A DNA stretch of 64,000 nt from positions 541,525 to 605,524 of the forward strand of contig JADDMT010000007.1 of assembly GCA_021401465.1 (NCBI GenBank). Reading direction: 5' to 3'. The notes beneath the pieces were generated by a model. It made no database searches and was not told the origin of the DNA. It saw nothing but the letters and a program-made list of their open reading frames with translations. This stretch comes from Teratosphaeria epicoccoides (taxonomy: Eukaryota; Ascomycota; Dothideomycetes; Mycosphaerellales; Teratosphaeriaceae). Of the stretch, positions 36,701 to 47,375 are shown one piece after another. Positions within the stretch are counted from its first letter, which is position 1; each line of letters begins with the position of its first letter. Made by a program: the position numbers and the translations under genes.

Positions 36701-37262
36701 TTAGCTATAGAAGACATTCCGGATGTCTTAGCTAGTAATCCGAACCTAGTAGCACTTAGACGAGTAGAACATCTACGCTAACTACAAACAGAAGCATAGC
36801 TCGACCTGTAGTTCTATTAGCAGAACATGGCATAGTACGCAAATCGTAAGAGAATTAAGGGACTAATTCTAAAGGAGGGGGACAAGGTGTATCTCCTCTG
36901 CTATCATATTAAATTAGATAAGCCGAGTAAAAAGCTAGACGCTGTAAAACTAGGACTATTTAGGATTAAGGCCAAGAAAGAACTAGTAAATTTTAAGTTA
37001 TAGCTACCTAAGCAGATAAGAATACATCCTGTGTTCTATGTCTCTCTGCTAGAACAAGCAGCGCTAGACGCTACACTGCAAACGGAACCCTTACTACTTG
37101 ACCCTAAAGTAGAAGAACTAGAGTACACTGTCGAAAAGATTGTTGACACTCGCTAGCGGGACAGACAGCGAGAGTACCTAGTAAAATGGGAAGGATATAG
37201 GAGTACCGAGAACACCTAGGAACCCCTAGAACATCTGCGAAACTGTTAGCAAAAGATACGAA
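33800..37262 (+). pseudogene. pol remnant: PR, RT, RNase H, integrase, chromodomain (Gypsy A)
   Basis: Protease active site ALIDSG at about 33908-33925. Reverse transcriptase with YLDD at 34952-34963. RNase H start with ETDASDVVLGACL near 35395. Integrase zinc-binding His/Cys region around 36030-36165, then the catalytic core with AIDFIVKLP, VTDRGSVF and a later Glu. A chromodomain (EYLVKWEGY) lies near 37171-37200, with its next Trp changed to TAG. Chromodomains guide integrase to heterochromatin. The N-terminal boundary is approximate because stops blur it. Confidence 0.88.
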
Positions 37263-37399
37263 GTTTCGAGAAAGGAACGAACCTAGGAAGAAGATCGTAA
37301 GCTACGACTAGACTCCTACAGGACGCTGTCGATCGGCTTAGTTACCACGCTATCTAGGAAACCCTAATACGAGGCGTTAGCGAAACCCTCTATTACGCT

Positions 37400-37804
37400 C
37401 TATGTCGTAGGACTAAGAGCGAGACCTACCGAAGGATCTAGGTCAAGAAGGAATCTAGCCTGCGAGAGAGCCTGTTCTTTAGCCTCATCCTCCCTGATCT
37501 CACGCTCCTTAAGAGCGCGACTATCCTCGACCTCCTAGCCGACTACATCTAACTGTTTTTAGAGACGCATCTCCTTTACATGCGCCTCTATCATCTTCTA
37601 CGAAGCCTTAGCTAGGACCGCCTTCGCACGATCGAGATTAGCAATTAGTGTTCTCTGCTAATTACCTAACTTCTTCTATTTAACCTCTGTTACCTTTGTG
37701 TTATAACTTCGACAGTTACTAAAGTAACATTACGAACATTTCCCTAAGGAAATGTGTACCTAACAAACGAGCTTTAACTCTTGACACTAAGTATAGGACT
37801 TCAT
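37400..37804 (-). pseudogene. Antisense 134-codon ORF inside Gypsy A
   Basis: This frame runs on the strand opposite to gag-pol, between chromodomain and 3' LTR. ATG complement at 37802-37804, stop complement at 37400-37402. It mirrors the 41151-41555 frame of element B with the same length. The N-terminal 40 codons carry Cys/His spaced like a small zinc-binding module. The rest is a charged helix with the same Ala/Glu/Arg-rich pattern. Internal stops are TAG or TAA, as expected if CAG/CAA codons were hit by RIP. Function unknown. Confidence 0.5.
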
Positions 37805-37995
37805 GCTATCCTAGCCCTAACGATAGATTTAATTCGCGCGGCGTTTGCGTTTCTGCGTTAAAGGGGCGTTAGTGTCTAGGATGACACAAGGTAGTAATGT
37901 AGAAAGAGAAGACATTATAACACAAAAAGAAATGACAAGAGAAACCCTGCACTAATAAGGTAGCTTAGGGACGAGCTAGGCTAAGAGGGGGATAG

Positions 37996-38443
37996 TGTCA
38001 TGAGTATTAGGAGTACTATGAGTCACAGGATCATAAGGGTCCTAAGTACTATGAGTTATAAGTATAGTCATAGGAGAAAGGATCTATCACGTAAGGGCAG
38101 ATCCCTGGATCTATAGGGTTAGTCTATAGATCTATAGGCCTATAGGAGAGAAAGGATCTGTCATAGGATAATAGACCCTTAGATCTGTAGGGTTAGTCTA
38201 TAGACCTATAGACACAGATCTGTTAGGTCTGTCGACAGATCTAACAGAGCTGCTCTATCTCTCTAGTATATAGGGATAGCTTTAGGACAGGTAGTTAGGA
38301 GCTTCGTGCTTAATCTTAATTTAATCCTTTCTTGCTTAGAGGAGAGTTAGTTACAAGGTCAACTACTATTGTCGATATTCTTCATAGCTCTGCGAGTCTA
38401 ATACCTAGTTACCTTCCTGCTACTAGCACCTACCCTTATGACA
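37996..38443 (+). repeat. 3' LTR of Gypsy A
   Basis: 448 bp, the same length as the 5' copy. It is followed by CTAGA, the matching target duplication. Confidence 0.93.
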
Positions 38444-38746
38444 CTAGACTAATTAATGGCATTATAAGAGCTTACTAGCCTTGAGGATAGTCGCTAGATT
38501 AGTCGCTTTTAGAAGCTTATCATCTTTCTATATATTGTTAGCTCTAGCTATAATTATTCGACTATAATAGAGCTGTTTTATTACTTATCTTCTATAATCT
38601 ATGCGGTCTTCTACAAGGTACTTAAGGTAATAGTGCCTTTGCATAGGTAGCTTGTCAAACTAGCAGTTACGTCAGACGTTTAAGAGCTTGTAGTAGAGGA
38701 CGAGATTAGCGTAAAAGATAAGAGAGAGGGTAAATACTAGCTATAG

Positions 38747-39345
38747 TTTCAAGGAGTAGTTAGCGCTCTTAATAGCTCGCATATCTACGCCTTTATCAAG
38801 TTAGGAGATTAAGCGCTATACCGTAATTATAAGGGGTTCCTGTTAATTAACGTGTTAGTAGTAGTTAATCACAAAAGGCGCTTTACCTTTATATACCCTA
38901 GGTAGGAAGGATCTGCTTATAATAGTTATGTGTTAGTAGCTACTAAGTCGTTAATAACAGACAAGCTACAGGTACTAGTTAGATGCTATTATCTAGCAGA
39001 TACTAGCTATACTAACTCCGCCATGACTTTAGTTCCCTATAGGGGTATTAGGTATTACTTAAAGGAGTAGTATAACGCGAAGGACATGCTGTAGAGGCCT
39101 AAGGAGCTCTTTAACCTTTGTTACTTGTCGCTTTGTAATGTTATAGAGTACTACTTTAGTATCTTTAAAAACTGCTTTAGGATCTTCTAAACTATGCCTT
39201 TACTATATGATATAAAGGACCTTAATTAACTAGTATATGCCTATACTACTCTTCATAACTTCCTAACTAACACATGCTTAGTTGTAGACGAGCGTGAGTA
39301 TAATATAGATATATATGCTATATAATATAAAAATATCTCGTAGTA
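38747..39345 (+). pseudogene. PIF/Harbinger-type transposase remnant (DDE_Tnp_4-like)
   Basis: One frame reads the family's order of blocks. A degenerate first catalytic block reads ALNSSHIYAF where the family has a D-G-T-H-I motif. A second block reads EGSAYNSYVL, where the family has Asp after His. Then come YYLADTSY, a VPYRGIRYYLKE block, an NVIEYYF block with the third acidic residue kept, and a final LHNF motif. Both Asp positions read Asn, each explained by TG-to-TA (CpA on the other strand), so the active site is lost. Such transposases cut at inverted repeats and make 3-bp TWA-type duplications, matching the TAA at the island borders. Confidence 0.72.
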
Positions 39346-39660
39346 TAACAGAGTAATCTGACCTTTTAATAGGTATAAGATAGCGCTACTTTCTGCTTAT
39401 CGCAGAGGTAGCGCTAGAGGTACTTATAACCCCTAACGCCCCTTAATTAGGGAAAGCATGTCTAAGCCTATCCCCGTAGGGGTATCGTAGAGTTAGTAAC
39501 ATAGGGGCATCCTACGTTAACCATTAATCCTACTTAGACGACATACAAGCTAATGTATGTACGAAGGACCCCCTTACTATGTGTAGTAGGGTCACTACAT
39601 ACTAAGGGCGGACATTAGAACCTATGCGGCTCTAATAGCCCCCTAGTATTAACCGTATCT
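39302..39660 (+). repeat. Copy 1 of a segment repeated inverted near the telomere
   Basis: The complement of this stretch recurs at 62930-63278. It spans the last codons of the Harbinger-type transposase and about 315 bp beyond, ending in a CTATTAGAGCC-type motif (complement) near the presumed 3' end. Differences are mainly transitions. Confidence 0.8.
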
Positions 39661-40166
39661 AATATAGTATACGACTAGTAATTAATACGTAGGTATGTAG
39701 TAGTGTATAGAGCCTCTATTCCTAATAATAGGGTAAGGTCTAAAAACTAATTACTACCCTTCTTTAATTCTTCTGCGAAGCGAATAAGATGCGCCTACGT
39801 ACGTCACGTGCGGCTTAGCTCCTTAGCACGACCGAATAAGCCTATAGCTTAGCCGTCTAGTATCATTTGCCCCCTTCTCCTATAAGGGTCGTCTTAACAC
39901 TCGGAGAGCTCCCTTCTTACGCTAAGCAAGATCAGGTCCCCTATAGTTTACTCCGTAAGTAGGTAGCCTCCTTCTAAACCCCCTTCCTTGCTAAGGCAGG
40001 TTGTAAATCGTGCTAGAGTCATGACTTAGGTAACATGACTCTTTGTCGCTATGTAAAGTATGCCGCAAACACGCTCGTTAGTTCTAATTAGTTCTAGCGC
40101 TAGTTGCCTGTAGTAACAGGGAGTTTACAGCTACAGGAGGCTTCTATAGGGTAAATAGCGCGCGGG

Positions 40167-40511
40167 TATAAAATCCGCTATTCGCATGTAGTAATCCTGA
40201 CTTTCTTCATCACATTAACCTTTTAACATGCCTCCTAAAGGTTCTAAGATTACTGCTAGCGCTACGCTAGCTACTCCTACGAGGTTAACAAGCGCCTAGC
40301 CTGCTTAGTTCACGCCCTCCTCCTGCTATAGTCATAGTAAGGAGCTACTTGTCGACAACTACGAGCGCTACGCGTAGTACATCGGCCTTTCTAGTACGTG
40401 TCGCTTGCTTTGAACATACGTAGGGCGCTATTAACTTAAGTTTAGAGTACAGGCTATATACCGCGTACTTTAAGTTAGGATAGTAGAAGTGTTATAAGTA
40501 GTATGCCTCTT
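40167..40511 (+). pseudogene. Truncated transposon ORF with TATA box
   Basis: A TATA box (TATAAAA, 40167-40173) lies about 55 bp before an ATG at 40228. The frame starts MPPKGSKITASATLATPTRL and continues with three TAG at likely Gln codons (a HSKELLVDNYERYA piece follows) before breaking near the junction with Gypsy B at 40511. It could be the second (DNA-binding) protein of a Harbinger element or an unrelated transposon gene. The rest is not recognisable across element B. Confidence 0.35.
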
Positions 40512-40959
40512 TGTCATAAGGGTAGGTACTAGTAGCAGGAAGGTAACTAAGTGTTAGACTCGCAGAGCTGTGAAGAATATCGACAATAGTAGTTAACCTT
40601 ATAACTAACTCTCCTCTAAGCAAGAGAGGATTAAATTAAGATTAAGCACAAAGCTCCTAACTACCTATCCTAAAGCTATCCCTATATACTAGAGAGATAG
40701 AGCAGCTCTGTTAGATCTGTCGATAGACCTAACAGATCTATGTCTATAGGTCTATAGACTAACCCTACAGATCTAAGGGTCTATTATCCCATAACAGATC
40801 CTTTCTCTCCTATAGGCCTATAGATCTGTAGACTAACCCTACAGATCTAGGGATCTACCCTTACGTGACAGATCCTTTCTCCTATAACTATGCTTATAAC
40901 TTATAGTACTTAGGACCCTTATGATCCTGTGACTCATAGTACTCCTAATACTTATGACA
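40512..40959 (-). repeat. 3' LTR of Gypsy B
   Basis: 448 bp, the complement of the element A LTRs, beginning TGTCATAAGGG on the plus strand and ending CTTATGACA. Confidence 0.92.
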
Positions 40960-41150
40960 CTATCCCCCTCTTAGCCTAGCTCGTCCCTAAGCTACCTTAT
41001 TAGTATAGGGTTTCTCTTGTCATTTCTTTTTGTGTCGTAATGTCTTCTCTTTCTACATTACTACCTTGTGTCATCCTAGACACTAACGCCCCTTTAACGC
41101 AGAAACGCAAACGCCGCGTAAATCGAATCTATTGTCAGAGCTAGGATAGC

Positions 41151-41555
41151 ATGAAGTCCTATACTTAGTGTCAAGAGTTAAAGCTCGTTTGTTAGGTGCA
41201 CATTTCCTTAGGGAAATGTTCGTAATGTCACTTTAGTAACTGTCGAAGTTACGACGCGAAGGTAACAGAGGTTAAATAGAAGAAGTTAGGTAATTAGCAG
41301 AAAAGACTAATTGCTAATCTCGATCGTGCGAAGGCGGTCCTAGCTAAGGCTTCGTAGAAGATAATAGAGGCGTATGCAAAGGAGATGCATCTCCGAAAAC
41401 AGTTAGATGTAGTCGACTAGGAGGTCGAGGATAGTCGCGCTCTTGAGGAGCGTGAGATCAGGGAGGATGAGGCTAAAGAACAGGCTCTCTCGCAGGCTAG
41501 ATTCCTTCTTGACCTAGATCCTTTAGCGGGTCTCGCTCTTAGTCCTACGACATAG
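41151..41555 (+). pseudogene. Antisense 134-codon ORF inside Gypsy B (Cys/His module plus charged helix)
   Basis: ATG at 41151, TAG at 41553-41555, on the strand opposite to gag-pol. The first 40 codons have cysteines and a histidine spaced like a small zinc-binding module, with a CHFSNC core. The rest is a charged helix (NLDRAKAVLAKAS, then SRALEEREIREDEAKEQALS) and a Leu-rich end. Early stops (codons 6, 15 and 25 among others) are TAG or TAA, readable as mutated Gln. The copy in element A (37804-37400) has exactly the same length and frame. This suggests a real protein before RIP. It might be a host gene captured by the element or an accessory retrotransposon protein. Confidence 0.5.
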
Positions 41556-41798
41556 AGCGTAATAGAGGGTTTTGCTAATGCCTCGTATTAGGGTTTCCTA
41601 GATAGCGTGGTAGCTAAGCCGATCGACAGCGTCCCGTAGGAGTCTAGTTGTAGCTTACAATCTTCTTCCTAGGTTCGTTCCTTTCTCGAAACTTCGTATC
41701 TTTTGCTAACAGTTTCGCAGATGTTCTAGGGGTTCCTAGGTGTTCTCGGTACTCCTATATCCTTCCCATTTTACTAAGTACTCTCGCTGTCCGTCCCG

Positions 41799-42068
41799 CT
41801 AGCGAGTGTTAACAATCTTCTCGACAGTGTACTCCGGTTCTTCTACTTTAGGGTCGAGTAGTAAGGGTTCCGTTTGCAGTGTAGTGTCTAGCGCTACTTG
41901 TTCTAGTAGAGAGACATAGAACACAGGGTATATTCTCATCTGCTCGGGTAGCTGTAACTTAAAATTAACTAGTCCTTTCTTGGCCTTGATCCTGAATAGT
42001 CCTAGTTTTATAGCGTCTAGTTTTTTACTCAGCTTGTCTGATTTAATGTGACAGCAGAGGAGATACAC
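41799..42068 (-). pseudogene. pol C-terminal fragment of Gypsy B, 89 codons open
   Basis: Integrase C-terminal GPY/F-like region with KLGLFRIKAKKGLVNFKLQL and HPVFYVSLLEQ-type sequence (here IYPVFYVSLLEQ), leading toward the chromodomain. It is part of a dead polyprotein and has no start of its own; the neighbouring codons carry stops. Confidence 0.8.
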
Positions 42069-45000
42069 CTTGTCCCCCTCCTTTAGAATTAGTCCCTTAA
42101 TTCTCTTACAATTCGCGTACTATGCCATGTTCTGCTAATAGAACTACAGGTCGAGTCGTGCTTCTGTTTGCAGTTAGCGTAGATGTTCTACTCGTCTGAG
42201 TGCCGCTAGGTTCGGATTACTAGCTAAGACGTCTAGGATGTCTTCTATAGCTAATCTATATGCCATCTGAAAAGGCAAGAGTCCTGTTAACTCTGCTAGC
42301 ATACTATTATACGTAAGCTGTACTATTAGCAACAACTCTACCTAGTTGTTCTAGTCCCTGTTCATATAGGATCGAAGGTACTATTCTAACGTCTGATTTA
42401 GACATTCTGTCTGTCTATCTGTCTAAGGGTAGAAGGAAGTACTTAGTCGATGTTTGACCTAGAATTGTCTCATTAGGGCTCTCTAGAAGTTAGAGGTAAA
42501 CACGGATCCTCGATCTATTACTAGGTCCTATAGCATGCTATGTAGTGCTACTACCTGTTTAATGAAGACATGCGCAATATCTTTAGTCTTAAAGTCTTCG
42601 CGGTAAGGGATAAACTTCCTAAACTTAGTGAATCGGTCGACTACTACTATGATCCTGTCGAAGAACTCATTCGTAGCGGGTTCTCTTGACTAAGGTAGTT
42701 TAACGATAAAATCCATGGCAAGCGATTCCTATAGCTGTTAAGGTACCTTAAGTAGTCGTAGTAGCCTATACGTTTTATGACAGTTATGCTTACTTTGTTA
42801 GTAAGTCACATATTAACAGACATAGTCCTTGATTGCCTTACTCATCCTAGGAAATTAATATTCTTGTTAGAGAATTTGCTTCATTTTAGACACTCCCGGG
42901 TGTCCTGCCTAAGGTACGTTATGTCGGAGTCGTAGTAGCTCCGATCGTAAAGACGTTAGCATATATACTAATCCTTAAAACAGAAGGATTCCATCTTCGT
43001 CTTCCTAATCCTCCTGTCTATTCATGTCGTTACGGACAGCGAGTGCAGTTAGGTCGTAGACTAGCGCGTTCTTTAGGTCGTCCTGAAATTCACTAGTCTA
43101 TGTAACAGTCGTAGCCGCGAGCTAGTTAACTCCTAGCATGCCATTACTATTTTCCTAGAGAATAGCATGTTTCTCCCGCTTCACGCCCTTCATGTAGTCA
43201 GTCTGGTAGCTAAGTGCATCGGCGCGTGCGTTATCGGTCCCCTTGTAATAGACAATCTTGTAGTTAAAACTAGAGAGCTCCTTACTCTACCGAACCTGTT
43301 GTTAGTTTAACTCTTTCGTCGTTATAAAGTATCGCAAGTTCTTATAGTCTGTGTAGACTATAACCTAGTGCTTAGAACCTTCTAAGTAGACTCGCTAGGC
43401 CTTGTAGGCGTCTACTATAGCTAGAAGTTCTTTGTCGTAGACGTCGTATTAGAGTTTAGGTCTAGACAATTTCCTCGAGTAGTAGGCGACTAGCTGTAGT
43501 CGTCTACTCGGTCCTAGTTAACTCAAGCATGCCCCGAGTGCTACGTTAGAGGCATCTGTTTCGACTATAATAGGCTTATTCAGGTTAGATACAAGTAAGA
43601 TTAGCTAATCTGTAAATTGTCGCTTAAGTTCCTTGAAGGCATTCCGTTAGGGGTCGTCCTACACGAATAGCGTATCCTTCGTAGTAAGAGTCGTAAGTAG
43701 TACCATAATCTTCGAATAGTTTGCCACAAATCTTTAGTAGAAGTTAGCGAACCTAAGGAAGGACTATACTTCCTTAACATTAGTCAGCGTAGGCTACTCT
43801 CTTATGACTTAGACTTTCTTAGTGTCTATCTTGATTCTATTCCATGCTACTACGTAGCTAAGGAATTGTACTTCCTGCTTATGAAACTCGCTCTTCTAAG
43901 GCTTGACCTTTAACCGGTAATCCTAGAGTTTCTGAAGTACCTTGCGCACATAAGTCCTATGTTCTTTAATCGTCTAGGAGTAGACGAGGATGTCGTCTAG
44001 GTATACAACTACAAAGACGTTAAGGTACTCTCGTAGCACGTTATTAATAAATGCCTGCTATGTAGCCAGGGCATTTGTTAACCTAAATAGCATGACTATG
44101 TACTTGTAGTGTCCGAACCTAGTTTAGAACGCAGTCTTCTATTCTTCGCCTTCCTTAATTCGAATTCGGTTATACACTCTAGGTATGTCGAACTTCGAGA
44201 ACTACATCGCTCCTTGTAGGCGGTCCTGTAATTCTGAGAGCAAAGGAAGCGGATAACTATTCTTTATCGTGATGTCGTTTAATCTACGATAATCTACGTA
44301 GAGTCGCTAGTTATCTTCCCCCTTAGGCACAAACAGGATCGGATATCTGGCTAGGGACTACGACTCGCGGATGAAGCCTTTCTAGAGGTTGTCTTCTAGG
44401 TATTTCCGGAGAATCTCTAGTTTCGCTACTAACAACAGGCAAACTAATTGCTTCGTTAGTGTCTTGCTAGGGAGTAAGGGTATCCCGTGGTCCTACTCCT
44501 AGTGTTCTGGCAGAGCTTCTTAGTCAGGTTCTTCCTCGAAAAGAGTAGCGAACTCTTTATACTTATTAGGAACTATGAATTTGACCCTGACTTCCGTTTG
44601 CCTTGCTTTAACCTATAGGACATGCACTTCCTATTCTAGATCCTTGATAGCAGCTACTATCTCGCTTAAAGTCATAGCACATATTTCGATCTTGCCTAGT
44701 ACATCGTGTACTACAGGTAGAGGTATCGATCTTAAGAGTTCTAGGAACTAGATCCTCTCATTCTTCTAGTCGATATAGGGGTTAGCGTTTCTTAGCCATG
44801 GCAACCCTAGTACTACATCCGAGCCTAGTGACTCCGTGATGTCAAACTAGAGCATCTCTTAGTAGCGTCCTATCCGCAGAGGCATCATCTTAGTCTCTTC
44901 GTTAACTACTCCTTAGTTGTACGTAACCGGCTTTCTATTAATCGCTTGTAGCGAGAAAGCATTCGTCTTCGCCTATAGCTTTATCCTAGCTGTCCTAGCG

Positions 45001-46958
45001 AACTTAGGCGTCATGAAGATTCTAGTACATCCTGAATCTATTAAGGCCCTAGCTAGCGTCTCGTTAATATGCACCTATACTCTAAGGTTGTCCGCGTATC
45101 TGGCGCCGATCGCGGCACATCGTTACAGCCCTGTCTAGTCTGTCCGTAGGTCTAATTCTAGCGGACCTCGTCGTTTCCCAAATAACTGTCTTCACGGACT
45201 AGTTTAGGGATCGTGCGGTCTTAGCTCCTTCTCTGAGCGTTACTGTTCTCTAGCCTAAGAGGTCATTCTCGCTCTTAGCCCCACTATTCCTACGTGTTTC
45301 TTGCGTACTCTATCTTTAAGTAGTAGACTTAGAGTCGTAGCGCTCGTGAAATCTGAATACCTTCGTAGGTTAGGTAGCCTCCCTAGGGCGTAAACTCTAC
45401 CCTAAACAGTACAATTTCTTAGACAACTTTCTAATGCGCGTGAGGTTAAGCTACGACTAGTAGTCTCCTTAGGTGTCGTCGCATATAGTTAGCTAGTTCG
45501 TCATACTAAAGCTAGTTGACGTGTTGTACTCCATTAATCCATGGGTAAGCCTAGGCCTACTAGTTCTGTATGATTCAGATAATATCGAGTCCGATGTCAT
45601 GCGGCGGCATAGCCTATCGCTCTATGCTCTCGTCTTCCTCGGAATCAGGAATGACGGCTTCGACAATCTCGTAGTTGTCATCTAAACCTTCTTCTTCTTC
45701 TTCTAGCTCCTGTTGCCTTAGGACTATTGCACTAGAAGGTGTACCCCTTAGCGCACAGATCGACTATGCCTTGTTTTAGCTAGGGTACTATCTAGAACCA
45801 TCTTTATTACTCATGTGAATTCGACAATCGTCGTCGTAGCACGCAGTCTAAGTAAGTACAGCATAGTCTGGTTCTTAAGTAGTAGCGGCCTTTTGCTTAG
45901 GCGCTATTATTGTCGCGCGAGCCTGCTCTATCCTAGGCAGCTCTTGTCGTTGCTTCTTAGCAAAACACTTGTAGGCAAAGTGTCCTTTCTTTCTACAGTT
46001 GTAGCACTCGAGATTACTCTTGTCGAATAGCTTCTTCAGACTATTCTAGGGAGGAGAGCCCTTCCGCGGCTTTCCTTAGGGTCTATTCCTTAGACGCCCC
46101 TTAGTCGCATCTAACTCTATAGGTTAGAGACTATAGTAATCGCTTCGCTATTTTAGTGCTAATCGTTAGACCTTATAGTTAGCCTATGCTAGCTTGCGAT
46201 TATCAATTCTAATCGCGAGATCGCTCATTTCCTTGAATGTCGTTAGCTAATCTCCTCGGGCAATTTCGTCTTTAACCGTCTCCTTTAGTCCCTAGTAGAA
46301 CTAAGCGGCTAAAGCATTATCATTCTAGTCGACCTAGGCAGAGAGGGTCTAAAAGTCCGCGCGGTACTTAATAGCGGAATCCTTCTGCTAGATTCCTAGG
46401 AGAGCTCTCTTGGCCTCTTGTTACTTATTACTAAGCCTAAAAGCTTCGCGTAATACCTTAAACAAAGACTTGTCTAAGTTGAGAATCTCCCTAGTTGTCG
46501 TCTTCCTAGCTTCGACGTTACTAACATGATCTAGATAATCTGTTAGATGAGGCTAGATAAACTCGAACGCTAGTCCCTTCAGGTAAGAGACAATGTACAT
46601 CATTCGCTTATAATGTGTTGTAAACTGTTCTATATCTACGTTAAATGCTAACTAGCATTATAGGATAAACATCTCGACTTAAGATTGTTGTCCTATGAAC
46701 TCTGTAGGGCTTCCTATCTTGAAGCTATTATTACTATGTCTATTCCTAGTAGTTAAACCTGCGACAGATGCTAGAGCCATCTCGCTAAGGTAAATGGATT
46801 CGAGCTACTACGTAATTTAAGGTATAGCGGTAACTTGTTCTTGTAGTGTTAGTAACTATCGCTAGAAGTTAAACTAACAGCTAAAGAACTACTTAACATA
46901 GGCGTATGTTAAGTGCTCTACGAGTCCCCTAATACTTCCTTATAAGTAGTGCTCAAAA

Positions 46959-47375
46959 TGTCATAAGGGTAGGTACTAATAGCAGGAAGGTAACTAGGTA
47001 TTAGACTCGCAGAGCTGTAAAGAATATCGACAATAGTAGTTAACCTTGTAACTAACTATCCCCTAGGGAAAGGGAATTAAATGAAGCACGAAGCTCCTAA
47101 CTACCTATCCTAAAGCTATCCCTATATACTAGAGAGACAGAGTAGCTCTGTTAGATCTGTTAACAGACCTAATAGATCCGTGTCTGTAGATCTATAGACT
47201 AACCCTATAGATCTGTAGACTAACCCTACAGATCTAGGGATCTGTCCTCACGTAACAGATCCTTTCTCCTATGACTATGCCTATAACTTATAGTACTCCT
47301 ATAACTATACTATGACTTATAGCACTTAGGACCCTTATAACCCTATAACCTATAGTACTCCTAACACTTATGACA
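46959..47375 (-). repeat. 5' LTR of Gypsy B, 417 bp, rearranged
   Basis: About 30 bp shorter than the other three LTRs. Near 47200-47230 the short motif AACCCTATAGATCTG / AACCCTACAGATCTA occurs twice close together where the other copies carry intervening sequence. Near 47280-47360 the ACTTATAG-type block is repeated. Local slippage or recombination between short direct repeats would explain this. Confidence 0.85.

Larger units (their letters stand above)
31509..38443 (+). mobile_element. Ty3/Gypsy chromodomain LTR retrotransposon A, 6.9 kb, RIP-inactivated
   Basis: LTRs of 448 bp each, TG...CA bounded, lie at 31509-31956 and 37996-38443. A perfect 5-bp target duplication CTAGA flanks them (31504-31508 and 38444-38448). 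A polypurine stretch (AGAGGGGGATAG) ends at 37995, immediately before the 3' LTR. The order gag, protease, reverse transcriptase, RNase H, integrase, chromodomain is that of a chromovirus-type Gypsy element. Every domain is crossed by TAG and TAA at Gln and Trp positions, so nothing can be translated. The LTR pair differs by transitions in both directions, mostly CA/TA or TG/TA, showing RIP after insertion. Confidence 0.93.
38444..40511 (+). mobile_element. Middle segment of the DNA transposon between the two Gypsy copies
   Basis: About 2.07 kb, AT-rich. It holds the transposase remnant (about 38747-39345), a segment repeated near the telomere (39302-39660), and a TATA box with a truncated ORF start (40167-40511) that element B interrupts. 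Confidence 0.65.
40512..47375 (-). mobile_element. Ty3/Gypsy LTR retrotransposon B, 6.9 kb, RIP-inactivated
   Basis: This is the same family as element A, inverted: 3' LTR at 40512-40959 (448 bp), 5' LTR at 46959-47375 (417 bp). Domains appear in reverse order, with the RT motif YLDD complement at about 43992-44003 and the gag zinc knuckle near 45965-46010. The flanking five bases (CTCTT at 40507-40511 and CTTGT at 47376-47380) do not match well, so either the target duplication decayed or the copy is recombinant. An 89-codon open piece remains at 41799-42068 (end of integrase up to the chromodomain linker), the longest unbroken pol stretch in either copy. Confidence 0.9.

Noticed and set aside
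31509..38443. Assignment to Copia
   Set aside because: Integrase lies after RNase H and a chromodomain follows, which is the Ty3/Gypsy order.
31509..47375. Idea that the mutation process targets only CAG (TAG stops dominate)
   Set aside because: The LTR pair shows changes at CAT and CAC too, and TAA stops from CAA occur; TAG dominance follows from CAG and TGG codons under plain CpA-to-TpA change.
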